Of a stretch of 64,000 bases of DNA, positions 1 through 7,537 are shown piece after piece. The notes beneath the pieces were generated by a model that did not search any database, was not told where the DNA came from, and saw only the letters and a program-made list of their open reading frames with translations. Both the position numbers and the translations under genes were made by a program. This stretch comes from a virus. Location: the IMG/VR virus record IMGVR_UViG_3300032087_005679, positions 1-64,000 of that record; one strand, given 5' to 3'. Each line of letters opens with the position of its first letter. Position 1 is the first letter of the stretch.

Positions 1-124
1 TATTTACATCTGAAAATGTTATGAGGAAGTCTGGGTTTCCAATCGCAGATATAATCATATCCTTGTTAGGATGTTGTGTAATCTGTAATTCTTCGTCTAT
101 AAGTTGGTCGATTATGGAACTCAT
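1..124 (-). CDS. Hypothetical protein, cut by the left window edge
   Basis: The first 41 codons of a gene that runs off the window. The N-terminus reads MSSIIDQLIDEELQITQHPN and the frame stays open to base 1. The ATG follows the stop of the preceding gene by 3 nt, and a GGAAG Shine-Dalgarno-like stretch lies inside the end of that gene, so it is probably co-translated with it. No family is recognised from this fragment. Confidence 0.6.
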   Translation of the reverse strand, partial: MSSIIDQLIDEELQITQHPNKDMIISAIGNPDFLITFSDVN

Positions 125-127
125 GTA

Positions 128-715
128 TTACCACTTCCTGCAAGACCAGTAACGAGCCTTTGTCTTAGGTCCTGGATTATCGCAGTTGTGGCGAGCACGG
201 AACGATTTACGGCGTTCAGGGTTAGACTTCTTAATCCTCATATTGGGATCACCGAAGTTTACTTTCTTAACATTGCCAGTCTTGGGATCTTTAACATAAA
301 CTTTAAATTTCTTTACGTCCCCACGCATTGGCTTGTTGAGTGTGACTTTGCGTCCTTGATATTCAGCCTCTACAAGTGTGTCGTCCCAAAACTCTATGTC
401 TTCAGCCAGAGTTCCATCATCATAAGATGCGTCCTCAATATGACAATATTCCACACTTTCTGTTTTTGTTCCAGAAGTCAAGAGGTAATCACGGCAAGCA
501 TTCATATGAGATGCTGCTACAGCGAGTTTGTTAGTCCACCAAGTTGGGAGTGCTTGGTCTTCTGGGACCATTTGAAGAGCCTGGAGAATTTCAGCAGCAT
601 CTTCACCGATGGTTAATAGGTCGCTCCTAGAAGATGGGACATCTGTGTGCCCTGCTTCTTTTAGGATTTCTTCCCTAATAATTTCTAATAGTTGAGACTT
701 TGCAATCTTCATCAT
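128..715 (-). CDS. Small phage protein: N-terminal helix plus basic Cys-containing C-terminus
   Basis: 195 residues in three parts. Residues 1-21 (MMKIAKSQLLEIIREEILKE) form a charged amphipathic helix, also seen at the start of other small proteins here. Residues about 35-80 are helical with a WW pair and a helix ending in CRDYLLT. The C-terminal 60 residues are basic, with SFRARHNCDNPGPKTKARYW followed by SCRKW. I recall similar C-terminal modules in marine T4-like phages but cannot name a characterised function. The helix ends in ILKE, which fits the [L/I]-x-E rule for cleavage by the T4 prohead protease, so packaging into the head is possible (inference). The start is supported by GGGAG just upstream, and it overlaps the preceding gene by ATGA. 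Confidence 0.8.
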   Translation of the reverse strand: MMKIAKSQLLEIIREEILKEAGHTDVPSSRSDLLTIGEDAAEILQALQMVPEDQALPTWWTNKLAVAASHMNACRDYLLTSGTKTESVEYCHIEDASYDDGTLAEDIEFWDDTLVEAEYQGRKVTLNKPMRGDVKKFKVYVKDPKTGNVKKVNFGDPNMRIKKSNPERRKSFRARHNCDNPGPKTKARYWSCRKW

Positions 716-999
716 AATTCTCCCTTTAGTAGCCCTTCAATATCAATTCCCAAGTGCTTTTGAAGAGCCGCATTCATTTGTGTTTTTACTTCTTGGAATT
801 CCTCTGGTGTTCGACCAGTTTCAGCAGGCCAGTCATCCATATCAAGGACCCAGTCTTGCCCTGCGTCATCCAAAGCATTTTCAATTTTCATCTTAAAATC
901 AGCGTGTTTTCCAAAATCTGCATCTCTATCGACAGATGCTTCTACATCGTAGTCAAATTCTTTTAGATACTTCCGCCATTCTGTTAGTAGTTTTTTCAT
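712..999 (-). CDS. Small acidic protein with possible capsid-targeting N-terminus
   Basis: 95 residues. It starts MKKLLTEWRKYLKEF, an amphipathic helix ending in YLKE, which matches the [L/I]-x-E cleavage rule known for T4 gp21 substrates. The rest is acidic (DYDVEASVDRDADFGKH, then DDAGQDWVLDMDDW) and probably helical, with no enzymatic motif. It overlaps both neighbours by ATGA junctions, so the three small genes form one translationally coupled block. The function is unknown. A small internal head protein is one reading, but it rests only on the N-terminal pattern. Confidence 0.75.
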   Translation of the reverse strand: MKKLLTEWRKYLKEFDYDVEASVDRDADFGKHADFKMKIENALDDAGQDWVLDMDDWPAETGRTPEEFQEVKTQMNAALQKHLGIDIEGLLKGEL

Positions 1000-1511
1000 C
1001 CTTTTTTACCTGCCTTTGATTTTTTGCCGTAGTTGCCTCGTTCTCCGCACGCTGATGGTGTGGGTCGGCACTTCGGATATTTTGCTCGTTTTTCGCCGCT
1101 TTCACGACCACAGGCACTACATTTCTTTCTGCCTGTCTTTTTGTCTTTGCGGCAAGTATTGCAATCTACCCAGCCGCTTTTGCCACCCTTTTCGCCCTTA
1201 CGTCCAAACCAATCCCTAAGACTGGTTTCTGAAGAAGGCTTTTTTGTGAGCTTTCGCTTTTCGTCTAGCTTTGAGAGTTCTGCCTCTACTAGTTCTCTAA
1301 TGCGATCACGGTCAATGTTTTCTTTTTTGCTGTTTCCCCAGTTTTTGGCACCGACTTTGCGGCACTTAACTAGGGCACCAGAAGCATAGGCTGAGGGCCA
1401 TACTTTGTAGCGTGATTTTACCTTGTGATAGCAAGCGTCCTTCTTGCCTTCTTTTTCAGCTAGTAGTTCTTCTTCTACTATCTTTCGTAATTCGTCTAAT
1501 GATATCTTCAC
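996..1511 (-). CDS. Basic Cys-rich phage protein with two zinc-ribbon-like modules
   Basis: 171 residues if translation starts at the GTG placed 6 nt after a perfect AGGAGG; an ATG nine codons upstream has no such site. Residues 1-17 (KISLDELRKIVEEEL) form the amphipathic helix shared with neighbouring small genes, and a second copy (DRDRIRELVEAELSKLDE) lies near residue 67. Between them is a KVKSRYKVWPSAYASGALVK module, a domain I recall from phage and giant-virus proteins (possibly DUF5872-like). The C-terminal 60 residues are Lys/Gly-rich with CNTC, CSAC and further Cys residues, suggesting a metal-binding ribbon. Nucleic-acid or head-associated binding is plausible because of the charge. 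The function is unknown. Confidence 0.8.
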   Translation of the reverse strand: MKISLDELRKIVEEELLAEKEGKKDACYHKVKSRYKVWPSAYASGALVKCRKVGAKNWGNSKKENIDRDRIRELVEAELSKLDEKRKLTKKPSSETSLRDWFGRKGEKGGKSGWVDCNTCRKDKKTGRKKCSACGRESGEKRAKYPKCRPTPSACGERGNYGKKSKAGKKG

Positions 1512-1521
1512 TGAGTGCCTC

Positions 1522-2469
1522 CTACATGGACAAAGCAATCCTCAATAAATAGGCATCTGAATCAATAAAAGGAGCCTTTTCTTTACGTTGCTGAAACACC
1601 TCTCTGGGCATCTCTCCAATGTCTTTATAACCTGAAGTGTCCATCATGCGGACCTCTATGTCGTAAGCCAACAATGCTTTTACAAGTCGCATCGCTTTTT
1701 TCTGAGCATCAGCATCCAACCCAAGCAGCACTGGAGTATCGTTCTTCACAATCTTCCTGAAGAGTTTACTGTCTTCCCGAAGTGTTGAGCCGAGCAGTGG
1801 AATGCTGTTCTCACCAGCAACAATAGCATCAAACACACCTTCTACAAGTGTGACCTCTCGCTCCCAGTCAACCAGCAGTTCGTTAAAGATGATGTCTTTG
1901 TTCCCTGGTCCGTTGAGATAAGGAGGCCAGATATTAGGGTCATATGTGCGGGAAGTAAAAAAGTTACAATAACCTTCTTCGTCAAATGATGGGAGAATAA
2001 TTCTATTTTTATATTCCCCACTTCCACAGTAGCCAATCTTCCAATACAGAATATCTTTTTCTGTTACCCCTCGTTTGTAAAGGTAGTTGAAGACCAGTCG
2101 TGATGACGGTGGGTGAGATCGACCAGTAAGTGTTTTGAACTCATTTGGAAGGTCAATTCGTTGACTAGTTTCTTCTTCCTTGGCGAATAGGTTGTCTAGG
2201 TCGCCTAACTCAATGTCGGCATCAAAATCTTTCCATCTATTGATGTGAGAAAAGTCGCCCCAACGCCTGACAAGGCGTCGTAAATTTTTGGTGCGGAAGT
2301 CACACGCCCAGCACTTCGCCACGTTCTTGTCAAAATTGACTGATAGTTTGGGCTTATGATGAGAACAGCAGCGGGAAGGGTAGAGATATTCCTTCCCCTG
2401 CTTGTACGGACGACCTAAGACCTCGTCAAGGATCTTCTTCTTTTTAGCTGAAGCTGGATCGTTGAACAA
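1522..2469 (-). CDS. DNA primase, CHC2 zinc finger and TOPRIM domain (T4 gp61 role)
   Basis: 315 residues, close in size to T4 gp61. A zinc-binding region near the N-terminus shows C34/C35, H37/H38, C53 and C56. The TOPRIM fold shows E210 in LVEGVFDAIVAGE, then D252 and D254 in LGLDADAQKK. Primases of this type synthesise the short RNA primers for lagging-strand DNA synthesis and act with a replicative helicase, which is not in this window. The gene is packed between a HAD phosphatase (adjacent stop and start) and the small-protein block. Identification is firm at family level; calling it the replisome primase rather than another TOPRIM nucleotidyltransferase follows from the paired CHC2 finger. 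Confidence 0.9.
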   Translation of the reverse strand: MFNDPASAKKKKILDEVLGRPYKQGKEYLYPSRCCSHHKPKLSVNFDKNVAKCWACDFRTKNLRRLVRRWGDFSHINRWKDFDADIELGDLDNLFAKEEETSQRIDLPNEFKTLTGRSHPPSSRLVFNYLYKRGVTEKDILYWKIGYCGSGEYKNRIILPSFDEEGYCNFFTSRTYDPNIWPPYLNGPGNKDIIFNELLVDWEREVTLVEGVFDAIVAGENSIPLLGSTLREDSKLFRKIVKNDTPVLLGLDADAQKKAMRLVKALLAYDIEVRMMDTSGYKDIGEMPREVFQQRKEKAPFIDSDAYLLRIALSM

Positions 2470-3075
2470 TTAGTACCCTAGTTCTTGGAGTTGCCTAATC
2501 GTATTATCCACATCATCTGGATTATGTTTAATAGCGATGCCACCACCCGCTCGGAACTCGTTGACGTATTTGTCTCGGTCGTCAATCAGAAGTCCTTGTT
2601 TTCCGTTCCAAACTCCGTAGGGTTCTTTACTATCAGAAAGATTGACTTTTTCTACTGGAAGTCCTAGTTCTCGCTCAACCCAGATTCGCTTACCAATCTT
2701 TGAACCTTCTTCCATGGGTGCCGACAAAATCTCAAGTCCTGGAATGTCCTTGATGTAGTCCCAAAGCTTTTTGCCGCCACGTTCCCAGCCGAGGTTCGCC
2801 CACAAATCGACATCGTTCTCAACGAGACGATACATGAAGTCTCTCGTGCGGTAGTTTCTTTTTAGGCTGCCCTCCATATCGGAGCGAGCAATATGCCAGC
2901 GGTTGATCTCTACGTCCCAGCCGCCAATCTCTTTGGCTGCTGAGCGAGCAAGTTTGTAATCAGGATGATCTGGTTGATTTTTTAGTTCCTGAAAACGTTT
3001 GTTCATGTACTTTAGAACGCCACCCTCAAAGTTGACGAGGACGCCATCCATATCGCTAAAGACTTGGTACTTCAT
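2470..3075 (-). CDS. HAD-superfamily phosphatase, 5'(3')-deoxyribonucleotidase-like
   Basis: 201 residues when started at the ATG preceded by GGGAGG at 7 nt; an upstream in-frame ATG would add 26 residues without support. HAD motif I is visible as FSDMDGVLVNF with D8 and D10, and the last motif as LLIDDRDKYVNEF. The cap region between them is helical. The layout (motif I at the extreme N-terminus, short cap, about 200 residues) resembles the 5'(3')-deoxyribonucleotidase group, which dephosphorylates nucleoside monophosphates. T4-like phages often carry such genes, and a role in nucleotide-pool turnover is likely, but the substrate cannot be read from sequence. A promoter-like sequence lies directly upstream. 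Confidence 0.8.
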   Translation of the reverse strand: MKYQVFSDMDGVLVNFEGGVLKYMNKRFQELKNQPDHPDYKLARSAAKEIGGWDVEINRWHIARSDMEGSLKRNYRTRDFMYRLVENDVDLWANLGWERGGKKLWDYIKDIPGLEILSAPMEEGSKIGKRIWVERELGLPVEKVNLSDSKEPYGVWNGKQGLLIDDRDKYVNEFRAGGGIAIKHNPDDVDNTIRQLQELGY

Positions 3076-3094
3076 AGGAGCACCTCCCTTCAGC

Positions 3095-3125
3095 ATTATA
3101 ATAGCATATGTTTTTAATAGGTCAA
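3095..3125 (-). promoter_or_regulatory. Candidate sigma70-like promoter upstream of the HAD phosphatase
   Basis: On the minus strand TTGACC (bases 3125-3120) is followed after 19 nt by a perfect TATAAT (3100-3095), ending 20 nt before the start codon. The spacing is 2 nt longer than ideal; TATTAT with a 16-nt spacer is an alternative -10. It occupies the only gap in this part of the gene array. Confidence 0.5.
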
Positions 3126-3130
3126 GAAGT

Positions 3131-3484
3131 TTATTTATCTTCTTGTGCGTCAAGATAGGCTGCTATAGCCATCTGTTGCTTTTTCTTTTTTGATTTGCCC
3201 TTGAACTGTGGGGCTTTTGATTTACGGAAATCGTCAACATATTCGCCGGCTGTTGCATCTTTGCCAAGCTTTTCTGTCATTTCATCATCACGGTTTGCTG
3301 CATCTCTCTCAGCGTCACGCAGTTTCATCTTGACTTGGTTCAAGATTGATGTAACTTCGGAACGTTCTAAGTTTGACAATGTAGCAAATATTGAAGAAAC
3401 CTTCTCTTCTTCCTCGTCGGATCCAAGAGCCTCGTTGATCTGCTCCTTGATTAGGTTTCTAATAATTTCTTTTGTTAGTTTCAT
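3131..3484 (-). CDS. Small charged protein with amphipathic N-terminal helix
   Basis: 117 residues. It begins MKLTKEIIRNLIKEQINEAL, another member of the helix family that opens several small proteins in this window. The middle (about 45-70) is a highly charged probable coiled coil (MKLRDAERDAANRDDEMTEK), followed by a lysine-rich stretch KGKSKKKKQQ. There is no enzymatic motif and no clear Shine-Dalgarno sequence; the leader reads CTATTTATTTT before the ATG. A DNA-binding or internal head protein fits the charge pattern, but this is inference. Confidence 0.75.
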   Translation of the reverse strand: MKLTKEIIRNLIKEQINEALGSDEEEEKVSSIFATLSNLERSEVTSILNQVKMKLRDAERDAANRDDEMTEKLGKDATAGEYVDDFRKSKAPQFKGKSKKKKQQMAIAAYLDAQEDK

Positions 3485-3499
3485 AAAATAAATAGTTTG

Positions 3500-4150
3500 T
3501 TAACTATCAATTTTCATCTTTGTTGTCAAGAATCCTTTAGAATCTTTATTCTTTATTAAGGATTCCGCATACCTAGCAATAACTATTGCGTCGGCACGAT
3601 CATCTACACCCTTAGAGTAGTTAACCCCATTCCTGTTGAAAGACCACGAAAACTTTGTCCCCTCTTTTTCGATGACTTTTTCAACTACCATTTTCTTTCT
3701 CGCTGCACTCTTAGTGCCACGAGGGAAAATAAGACCATAGTTAGTTCTTGCTTTACTCACATTTACTAAGATTGGCTTTATTCCAAAAATCTCATAACAG
3801 TTCCAACTCACCAAACCATTGAATCTAGCTAGAGCTAGCAAAATGTTAAGATTACTATTGAACCTGTGAGATAATCCACGCACAAAATCTTCGATGTATA
3901 TTTCTGTTATGTTATATTCTAACGACAACTGGTAAAGCTCAGCGGCTACAGCTTCTGCCTTAGTGAAGGAATCGGGATACTCTTTCTTGTCACCAATGTT
4001 CCAATTGGTACTAAGTAGGAGTTCTCTTTTTTCTGTTGTTATTTTGCTTCCATTGAAATCAACTGTTTGTGTCTCAGGTTCGCCCAGAACACAAACACCT
4101 ATCATGGTTGTAGATACATCAAGTCCTAAAATCATACCTGATGGTATCAC
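3500..4150 (-). CDS. RuvC-like (RNase H fold) Holliday-junction resolvase
   Basis: About 216 residues. The first strand reads MILGLDVSTTMIGV with the first catalytic Asp; a second acidic position is in EIYIEDFVRG, and the last acidic cluster is GVDDRADAIVIARYA. This order of acidic residues is that of RuvC-type nucleases, which cut four-way DNA junctions during recombination or before packaging. T4 uses an unrelated enzyme (gp49), so this could be its replacement. Two starts are possible: a GTG overlapping the upstream stop as GTGA, used here and typical of coupled translation, or an ATG five codons later. The order of motifs is clear; junction specificity is inferred from the family. Confidence 0.8.
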   Translation of the reverse strand: MIPSGMILGLDVSTTMIGVCVLGEPETQTVDFNGSKITTEKRELLLSTNWNIGDKKEYPDSFTKAEAVAAELYQLSLEYNITEIYIEDFVRGLSHRFNSNLNILLALARFNGLVSWNCYEIFGIKPILVNVSKARTNYGLIFPRGTKSAARKKMVVEKVIEKEGTKFSWSFNRNGVNYSKGVDDRADAIVIARYAESLIKNKDSKGFLTTKMKIDS

Positions 4151-5343
4151 ATGTCTAAGTTTAACTTAAACGTGAAACTATCAATTTCTTTTTTTAACAC
4201 TGGGTTTGCTAATTTAGCTACACCTATCAAATTTTTATCTTCGTCAAAAATTCCTATCTTAGTTATGAAAACTTGTTTTTCAAACTCTTTCTCATAGTCA
4301 CAATAGTCGCTTTGTACTGTGTTTTTTATCTCTATGTTGCTTGGCTCTACGTAACCATTTTCCCCTGATGTAATTTGCTGAGTCCAGTGTGATGCTGAGT
4401 ATGCTAGCCATGTTGGGTTCAGAGAATTGTTCGCTTCGCCAGCTTGAGCGGTTGCAAACATTGTCATAGTTGGGATTTTATGATGACCCTCAAATTCTAA
4501 CGAATAAAGACTTGCTGTTGCAGCAGATACATTATTGGCATACTGTAGCCATGTAGGAGGCTCTAAATCACCAGACCCTACGTAATCGTCTAGATTGTCC
4601 CCATATTCAGAAATTGCAGCAGATGATGTTAGCAAAATAAAACCTTCATTATACAAAACAACACCAACCGTTGAGCCGCTTGTTGGTCCAAGTGTTGAGA
4701 CTAATTCTCCATTTTGTTTATGATCTGTGGCTTGCCCTATCAAGGTACCAGTGTAGTAAAATTTTAAATCAACTGTTCCTTTTTCAATCCCGTCCGAGTA
4801 AAACACAGAAGGAACCTGAAGCATATTAACAGCACCAGTAACATAACTTCCAGTATATGCGTAACTATCGCTTATGTAGCGATAGTAGTCCATTGTGTTT
4901 TTTAGGGAAATAAGTCCACGGCGAGCATCCGCATATTCGTCTAATTGCTGTTCATAAACACTAACGCTTTCGCCAAGCACTGGTAGTTCTAATGGTTCTA
5001 TATAGTTCCTACTGATCGAAGAGGTCATTGGATAATAACCGTCGATTTGAGAACCTACAGATAAATCATTATAAGCAGATCCAGTAACAGTATTGGAACC
5101 AAGATTTATTGTATTATTATAGCCATCTTTAATGATAAAGGGCTTTATAAGCTGTTGATTTACTCCGTCTCTATCAACGTTATACTCAAATAGACTAACA
5201 GATCCTGTTGGGATATTTCTCCCCAAATCTCTCTCTTTGTTTAGGTATGTTTCACCTTCATACATAATAAGTTCATATGATGGCTTAGCCACCATACGAT
5301 TTATCAATATATCGTTTGGACCAAATAAATGAAGGTAGGACAT
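4147..5343 (-). CDS. Virion structural protein, tandem paralogue of the next gene
   Basis: 398 residues without enzymatic motif, Ser/Thr/Tyr/Gly rich and predicted mostly beta. The last 40 residues contain FITKIGIFDEDKNLIGVAKL, which aligns with YITTVGLYSEDNALLSVAKL in the neighbouring 358-residue protein. A second matching block is VVLYNEGFILLTSSA against LLFYQAGVAVLTASV. The two are therefore homologous, with the shared domain at the C-terminus. I recall this C-terminal block from structural proteins of marine and jumbo T4-like phages. Position at the end of the baseplate and tail module suggests a tail or fibre-associated part. Shine-Dalgarno AGAAGGGGG precedes the start. Confidence 0.8.
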   Translation of the reverse strand: MSYLHLFGPNDILINRMVAKPSYELIMYEGETYLNKERDLGRNIPTGSVSLFEYNVDRDGVNQQLIKPFIIKDGYNNTINLGSNTVTGSAYNDLSVGSQIDGYYPMTSSISRNYIEPLELPVLGESVSVYEQQLDEYADARRGLISLKNTMDYYRYISDSYAYTGSYVTGAVNMLQVPSVFYSDGIEKGTVDLKFYYTGTLIGQATDHKQNGELVSTLGPTSGSTVGVVLYNEGFILLTSSAAISEYGDNLDDYVGSGDLEPPTWLQYANNVSAATASLYSLEFEGHHKIPTMTMFATAQAGEANNSLNPTWLAYSASHWTQQITSGENGYVEPSNIEIKNTVQSDYCDYEKEFEKQVFITKIGIFDEDKNLIGVAKLANPVLKKEIDSFTFKLNLDM

Positions 5344-5355
5344 TTATACCCCCTT

Positions 5356-6432
5356 CTAGTAATCGTTCCTAACTCTTAGTATTAGCTCGCCGGAAGGTGT
5401 CTTCTTGATTGGCTCACTAAGTTTAGCAACACTTAGCAAAGCATTGTCTTCACTGTATAGACCAACCGTGGTTATGTATGACACAGGATTGTCAGCAGCA
5501 ACTTCTTTTACCCTCATCTTACTAGCGCTTAGATAAGTTGGGTTACTACTAAAGTTAAAGTCACCGTTGTTTAGCCTACAGAAGTAAATTGTAGAGTTAA
5601 GTTCTGTCGTATTATTGAAAGTAACGTTCTGCATTCTATGCCTGAAGGCATCACAGGCACCACTAATACTACTACTAACCAAAAGCGGAAGGGGTAGTAG
5701 ACCACCAGAGGTCATCTCACAGTCCTCTACAAAGTCGCTCAAGAAAACAGAAGCTGTAAGAACAGCAACACCAGCTTGATAAAAGAGTAGACCGCAAGGT
5801 TTTGGAGAGGCTGTTGGGAATCCTGAACCTGTTGCGTATAGGACATTGTATTCTCCGGCAGGAGAATTGGTAAAATATCCGTTTGGACCGTCTTTATCAT
5901 AAACAGTTAGGGTTTTGCCAAAAGGATTAGCATATGAGGCGCTAACTCCAAGAGTTAGTGTAAAACCATCCGCTTGTTTCTGGATTTCGTCCTTTGTCAG
6001 GAGTCTTGCAAAATTCATTGCAAACACTTCATTCATATTGTCTAGCACAATACCACTAGAAAAGTTACCACTAACGTTAAGACGATTGATACTTCCAGTA
6101 CTATCGTATCCAGCTAGAATTTGAGACAACTCATTGTAGATATCATTCTTTTGCTCTCTCATGTCAATGACCAGAGATCCAGATAGAAGCGAATCAGTCA
6201 CCCAGCCTGCTGTTAGGTCAATAATATGATTTGCAGAGGAACTTAAGTATGGATAATCATAAACACTCTGGAACATTCCGTGAGTGTAGTTCTTGATGTT
6301 TTCTTCGTTTGGATGGGCTCCAGCATATGTGCCAGAAACAATAGTACCTGTAATTGGGACAGACTCGTGAAGTTTTGTCCTTGTATAGGTAATATCAGTA
6401 TTTGAGTTTAGTGTTTTAAAACTAGTTGCCAT
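5356..6432 (-). CDS. Virion structural protein, paralogue of the downstream gene
   Basis: 358 residues. The C-terminal domain carries YITTVGLYSEDNALLSVAKL and, before it, FCRLNNGDFNFSSNPTYLSA, a signature I recall in large-phage virion proteins. The N-terminal half contains TITGTIVSGTYAG-like and Ser/Gly-rich strands. No catalytic motif, signal peptide or membrane helix is seen. It is followed after 12 nt by its 398-residue homologue, so a gene duplication within the tail module is likely. A GGGAA ribosome site precedes the start by about 7 nt. The location in the particle is not known. Confidence 0.8.
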   Translation of the reverse strand: MATSFKTLNSNTDITYTRTKLHESVPITGTIVSGTYAGAHPNEENIKNYTHGMFQSVYDYPYLSSSANHIIDLTAGWVTDSLLSGSLVIDMREQKNDIYNELSQILAGYDSTGSINRLNVSGNFSSGIVLDNMNEVFAMNFARLLTKDEIQKQADGFTLTLGVSASYANPFGKTLTVYDKDGPNGYFTNSPAGEYNVLYATGSGFPTASPKPCGLLFYQAGVAVLTASVFLSDFVEDCEMTSGGLLPLPLLVSSSISGACDAFRHRMQNVTFNNTTELNSTIYFCRLNNGDFNFSSNPTYLSASKMRVKEVAADNPVSYITTVGLYSEDNALLSVAKLSEPIKKTPSGELILRVRNDY

Positions 6433-6444
6433 AATTATTTCCCG

Positions 6445-7470
6445 TTATGATGTCTGCTTCAAGAGTTTGAGAGGTATTTCCAAGCGTGAACCAGTTGTTG
6501 TCCCAGTTACTCTAACAACAGTATTGATGTATTTGAACGAGAGCGGCGTACCATTGATGGTTATAGAAGTTGTGCCGCCGAGAGTGTCAAATAAATATGT
6601 GCTGTTCTGCAACTGAACGTCATTTTGTGATCTGAGAGAGAAGACAAGCCTGCTTCCGAGTCTGCCTGTCTGATCGTTAAGACCTATCTCGGATCTTTCA
6701 ACTCTCAACACGCCATCTTGTTGGATAGTGTCAAATTCTGGTTGTGCTCTTCCGCCAAGACCGCTTGGCTGTGAAGCAAAATATTCGCTGTTATTATTAA
6801 TAGACAACATATAAGATGCTATGTTGTCGTCGTCAATAAAAGAAGGCTGGGCTACAGGTCGTGGATTAGCTCCCATCGTTGTAGCCAAAGACAACAACCT
6901 GTGATCCATCTCAACCATGTAACTGGTTTCAAAAAGGCTTTGTTGTTGTTCGTTTCTGCCGTACAAAACCCCAACCGTTAGGTCACCAGTATCTAGCCCT
7001 TGATCACAAATTAGTCTTGATTCAACAGACGTCGCACCTGGGTGTGCCAATCGGTAACCCGCAGGTGAAGTGCCATTGTTTGCATTGGTTATGGCTGTAG
7101 ATGTTGTAGAATCTACTGATACATAGTAGCCGCCAGGGACGCCTGCTGCGGTAGATGACTCATTTTTTGTATTGAGTTTTACTACTGGTAGGTAAAGTAA
7201 AGAATTATCTGTGTATGTTACAAGACGATTTTTTAGAGATGTAGTATTGTTTGTGAAAGCTTCAAAAACTGGTAGCTTGAGAATTCTTAGATCTTCATAG
7301 CCAGAACCACTAGTTGGACTTGTATTATACAAAGAATAATCAACTTCGTCATCACCAACTGCAAATTTTGTAATTCTAAAACTGCCATCTCCCAGAGCAA
7401 GTCTTCGGCGACCTTCGTCGGTCAAGACGGCATCTAATATAATATCTCCACTATTGTCTAAAAATCCCAT
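6445..7470 (-). CDS. Virion structural protein with LTDEGRRRLALGDGSF N-terminal signature
   Basis: 341 residues. The N-terminus contains MGFLDNSGDIILDAVLTDEG and then RRRLALGDGSFRITKFAVGDD. This opening recurs in structural proteins of several large T4-like phages as I remember them. The 309-residue protein further upstream has a related opening (FLNQKEEVI, LTPYGRDKFSKGEFSPFYYAF). The rest is beta-rich with Asn/Ser/Thr repeats and ends in basic strands. The preceding 67-nt gap holds an AAAAAGGATATG ribosome site. A tail or baseplate-appendage role is likely from context, with no catalytic residues visible. Confidence 0.8.
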   Translation of the reverse strand: MGFLDNSGDIILDAVLTDEGRRRLALGDGSFRITKFAVGDDEVDYSLYNTSPTSGSGYEDLRILKLPVFEAFTNNTTSLKNRLVTYTDNSLLYLPVVKLNTKNESSTAAGVPGGYYVSVDSTTSTAITNANNGTSPAGYRLAHPGATSVESRLICDQGLDTGDLTVGVLYGRNEQQQSLFETSYMVEMDHRLLSLATTMGANPRPVAQPSFIDDDNIASYMLSINNNSEYFASQPSGLGGRAQPEFDTIQQDGVLRVERSEIGLNDQTGRLGSRLVFSLRSQNDVQLQNSTYLFDTLGGTTSITINGTPLSFKYINTVVRVTGTTTGSRLEIPLKLLKQTS

Positions 7471-7537
7471 AACATATCCTTTTTGAATCTACCAATCGGT
7501 TCCTAATAAATAGTTCCGATTTATCAATTTCATTCAT

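Noticed and set aside
104-616. Long plus-strand open frame over the first small gene
   Set aside because: It is the shadow of the minus-strand gene, with no ribosome site and an atypical, Cys/Phe-rich composition.
1033-1389. Plus-strand open frame of 118 codons
   Set aside because: It lies fully inside the Cys-rich minus-strand gene and has no coding features of its own.
996-1538. Start of the Cys-rich protein at the upstream ATG
   Set aside because: The ATG lies inside the primase gene without a ribosome site; the GTG with AGGAGG at 6 nt is better.
7471-7537. A promoter in the 67-nt gap before the 341-residue gene
   Set aside because: Only a ribosome site and GATAAATC (7 of 8 to the late octamer) are present, which is too little to call.
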